Assembly: GCA_903887655.1 (NCBI GenBank)
Contig: CAISQQ010000427.1
Span: forward strand, 1 to 8,091
DNA length: 8,091 nucleotides
Source: an uncultured Burkholderiales bacterium
GTDB lineage: Bacteria > Pseudomonadota > Gammaproteobacteria > Burkholderiales > Burkholderiaceae_C
Reading direction: 5' to 3'
The notes below the pieces were generated by a model, which made no database searches, was not told where the DNA came from, and saw only the letters and a program-made list of their open reading frames with translations. Below, in pieces: positions 6,764-8,091 of this stretch. The position numbers were made by a program, and so were the translations under genes. How positions within the stretch are numbered: the first letter of the stretch is position 1; every line of letters starts with the position of its first letter.

Positions 6764-8091
6764 ATGAGCAGCAACAGCACCACCATCCGCCAGACCCTCA
6801 ACCCAGCCGCCATGTCCACCCAGAACGCCCCACTCCTCTCCCCCATCGAGGTCTTGAACCGCTACCCAAGCCACGATGGCACGCTCGCTCAAGCGTTCAA
6901 GAGCCGCGTCGCGCTCTTGGGCGACCAACCCTTCATGTGGCAGGATGGTCAAGAGAGCTCCTGGGCACAATGTGCTCGCCAAATAGAGGACTTGAGTCTG
7001 TGGCTCTTGAGCCAAAACGTGGGTGCGCAAAGTCGGGTGGGCATCATGGCGAGAAACCATTCAACCCACGTCTTGCTGCTCTTTGCGCTGGCCAACATCC
7101 AAGCGGTGATGGTGCCCATCAACCCCGAGTTCGGCATGGAAGAAACCCGTTATGTGCTCGAGCATGCACAACTGCGTTGGGTCTTGGTGGATGCACACGC
7201 GAGCACGAGTTTTTTTGAAGCCTGCGAGAGCTTGCCCGTCCACCTCAGACCGATGGCTTGGTCCATCGAGTCTGACGCGAGCCGGGTGCCAGATTTACCC
7301 ACACTCTTGGATGCCGTTGGGGCCCATGCGCGCCCACGCCAAGAGCCCTCTGAGCAGCAACAGCTTCAAGCGCTTCACACCTTGGCGCAACAAACCCGGG
7401 GCGAGCACACCTGCTTGATCATCTACACCTCGGGCACGACAGGCTTTCCCAAGGGTGTGATGCACAGCCAACGCAGCTTTTTACTCGGCGGCGAGGCTTT
7501 TGTCGAGCGCATGTATTTACAACCCACGGATCGCTTGATGATCGTGCTGCCTTTTTTCCACATGAACGCTTTGTTTTATTCGCTGGCGGGCGGCTTGGCC
7601 TGTGGGGGCTCGATCGCCATCATGCCGCGCTTCTCAGCCTCATCCTTTTGGCAGCAAGCTGTCCAAAGCCAGTCGAGCATCGTCAACTTGATCGATGCGG
7701 CGTGTCAAATTTTAAAGCAACGACCGCGCCATGAATACCTAGGCGAGCACCGACTCAGAGCCGCCTATGGCGTGCGCCATACCGCTTGGACCGCATTTAA
7801 AGATGAGTTTCACATCCCGCATTTGGTGAGCGGCTACGGCATGACCGAGATCCCAGGGGTCACCTGCAGCCCGTTCACTGGCCTTCAAAAACCCGGCACC
7901 ATGGGGCCTGTGGGCAAACACCCAGATGCCCATCTTGAATGGGCCCGTTGCAAAGTGGTCAATGCATCGGGCGAGGAAGTCGGACCCCACCAAGTCGGAG
8001 AAATGTGGGTCAAGACCCCCATCATCATGCAAGGCTACTTCAGAGATCCGGTGCAAACTGCGCAACAATATGTTGACGGCTGGTTCAAAAC
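6764..8091 (+). CDS. Class I acyl-CoA ligase (AMP-forming), C-terminus beyond window
   Basis: This member of the adenylate-forming superfamily is expected to activate a carboxylic acid with ATP and CoA via an acyl-adenylate. The frame is open to the right edge. Numbering from the second ATG (6812), it shows the P-loop-like motif YTSGTTGFPKGVMHSQRS (205-222), LPFFHMNALFYSLAGG (246-261), GYGMTE (341-346), GEMWVKTPIIMQGYF (396-410) and DGWFK at the cut end, just short of the TGD motif. The catalytic lysine near the C-terminus is outside. Overall pattern resembles FadD/CaiC-type medium- or long-chain and carnitine-type ligases; the substrate cannot be assigned. The start is uncertain: in-frame candidates after the stop at 6722 are TTG 6740, ATG 6764 and ATG 6812, none with a clear ribosome site. 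The 6812 start gives a more usual N-terminus (MSTQNAPLL). Its divergent placement next to the thiolase/DUF35 pair suggests a shared catabolic pathway. Confidence 0.93.
   Translation, partial: MSSNSTTIRQTLNPAAMSTQNAPLLSPIEVLNRYPSHDGTLAQAFKSRVALLGDQPFMWQDGQESSWAQCARQIEDLSLWLLSQNVGAQSRVGIMARNHSTHVLLLFALANIQAVMVPINPEFGMEETRYVLEHAQLRWVLVDAHASTSFFEACESLPVHLRPMAWSIESDASRVPDLPTLLDAVGAHARPRQEPSEQQQLQALHTLAQQTRGEHTCLIIYTSGTTGFPKGVMHSQRSFLLGGEAFVERMYLQPTDRLMIVLPFFHMNALFYSLAGGLACGGSIAIMPRFSASSFWQQAVQSQSSIVNLIDAACQILKQRPRHEYLGEHRLRAAYGVRHTAWTAFKDEFHIPHLVSGYGMTEIPGVTCSPFTGLQKPGTMGPVGKHPDAHLEWARCKVVNASGEEVGPHQVGEMWVKTPIIMQGYFRDPVQTAQQYVDGWFK

Noticed and set aside
6596..7218. Alternative-frame open frames over the start of the ligase gene
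   Set aside because: They overlap the clear acyl-CoA ligase frame, have no recognisable domains and look like shadows of its codon bias.

Overview
The window looks like ordinary betaproteobacterial chromosome, most likely Burkholderiales and probably Comamonadaceae or a close relative. The basis is the gene order folC-dedD-cvpA-purF-metZ, all on the minus strand, which is a familiar arrangement in that group, together with protein character such as the MAFFKFR opening of the DedD-type protein. Base composition looks moderately GC-rich. The genus cannot be fixed from the sequence alone.

Layout: reading the minus strand from right to left, a compact housekeeping operon runs folC (folate polyglutamylation), dedD (SPOR-domain septal protein), cvpA (membrane protein), purF (first committed step of purine synthesis) and metZ (homocysteine synthesis, cut by the left window edge). 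Gaps between these genes are 4, 6, 1 and 9 nt. Only metZ has a clean, well-spaced Shine-Dalgarno sequence; the others probably depend on translational coupling. Upstream of folC, after an 89-nt gap, lie two more minus-strand genes that overlap by 8 nt: a DUF35/OB-fold protein and a thiolase-like protein of the SCP-X/lipid-transfer type. Across a divergent region of about 300 nt, a plus-strand class I acyl-CoA ligase gene begins and runs off the right edge.

The left half (positions 1-4798) is conserved central metabolism: one-carbon/folate, purine and methionine synthesis plus cell-division factors. The right half (4888-8091) is an accessory acyl-CoA module: a ligase that would activate a carboxylic acid as a CoA thioester, and a thiolase-like/DUF35 pair of the kind that makes or breaks C-C bonds in CoA-linked intermediates. 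Its substrate cannot be told from this window. In many Burkholderiales the slot upstream of folC is held by accD and the trp genes, so this is an accessory/core junction.

I found no RNA genes, CRISPR arrays, insertion sequences or attachment sites, and no evidence of a wholly new system. The most notable points are the thiolase-like protein, which lacks the nucleophilic cysteine but keeps the HP motif, its partner, whose zinc-ribbon cysteines are nearly all lost, and small direct repeats in the divergent promoter region.
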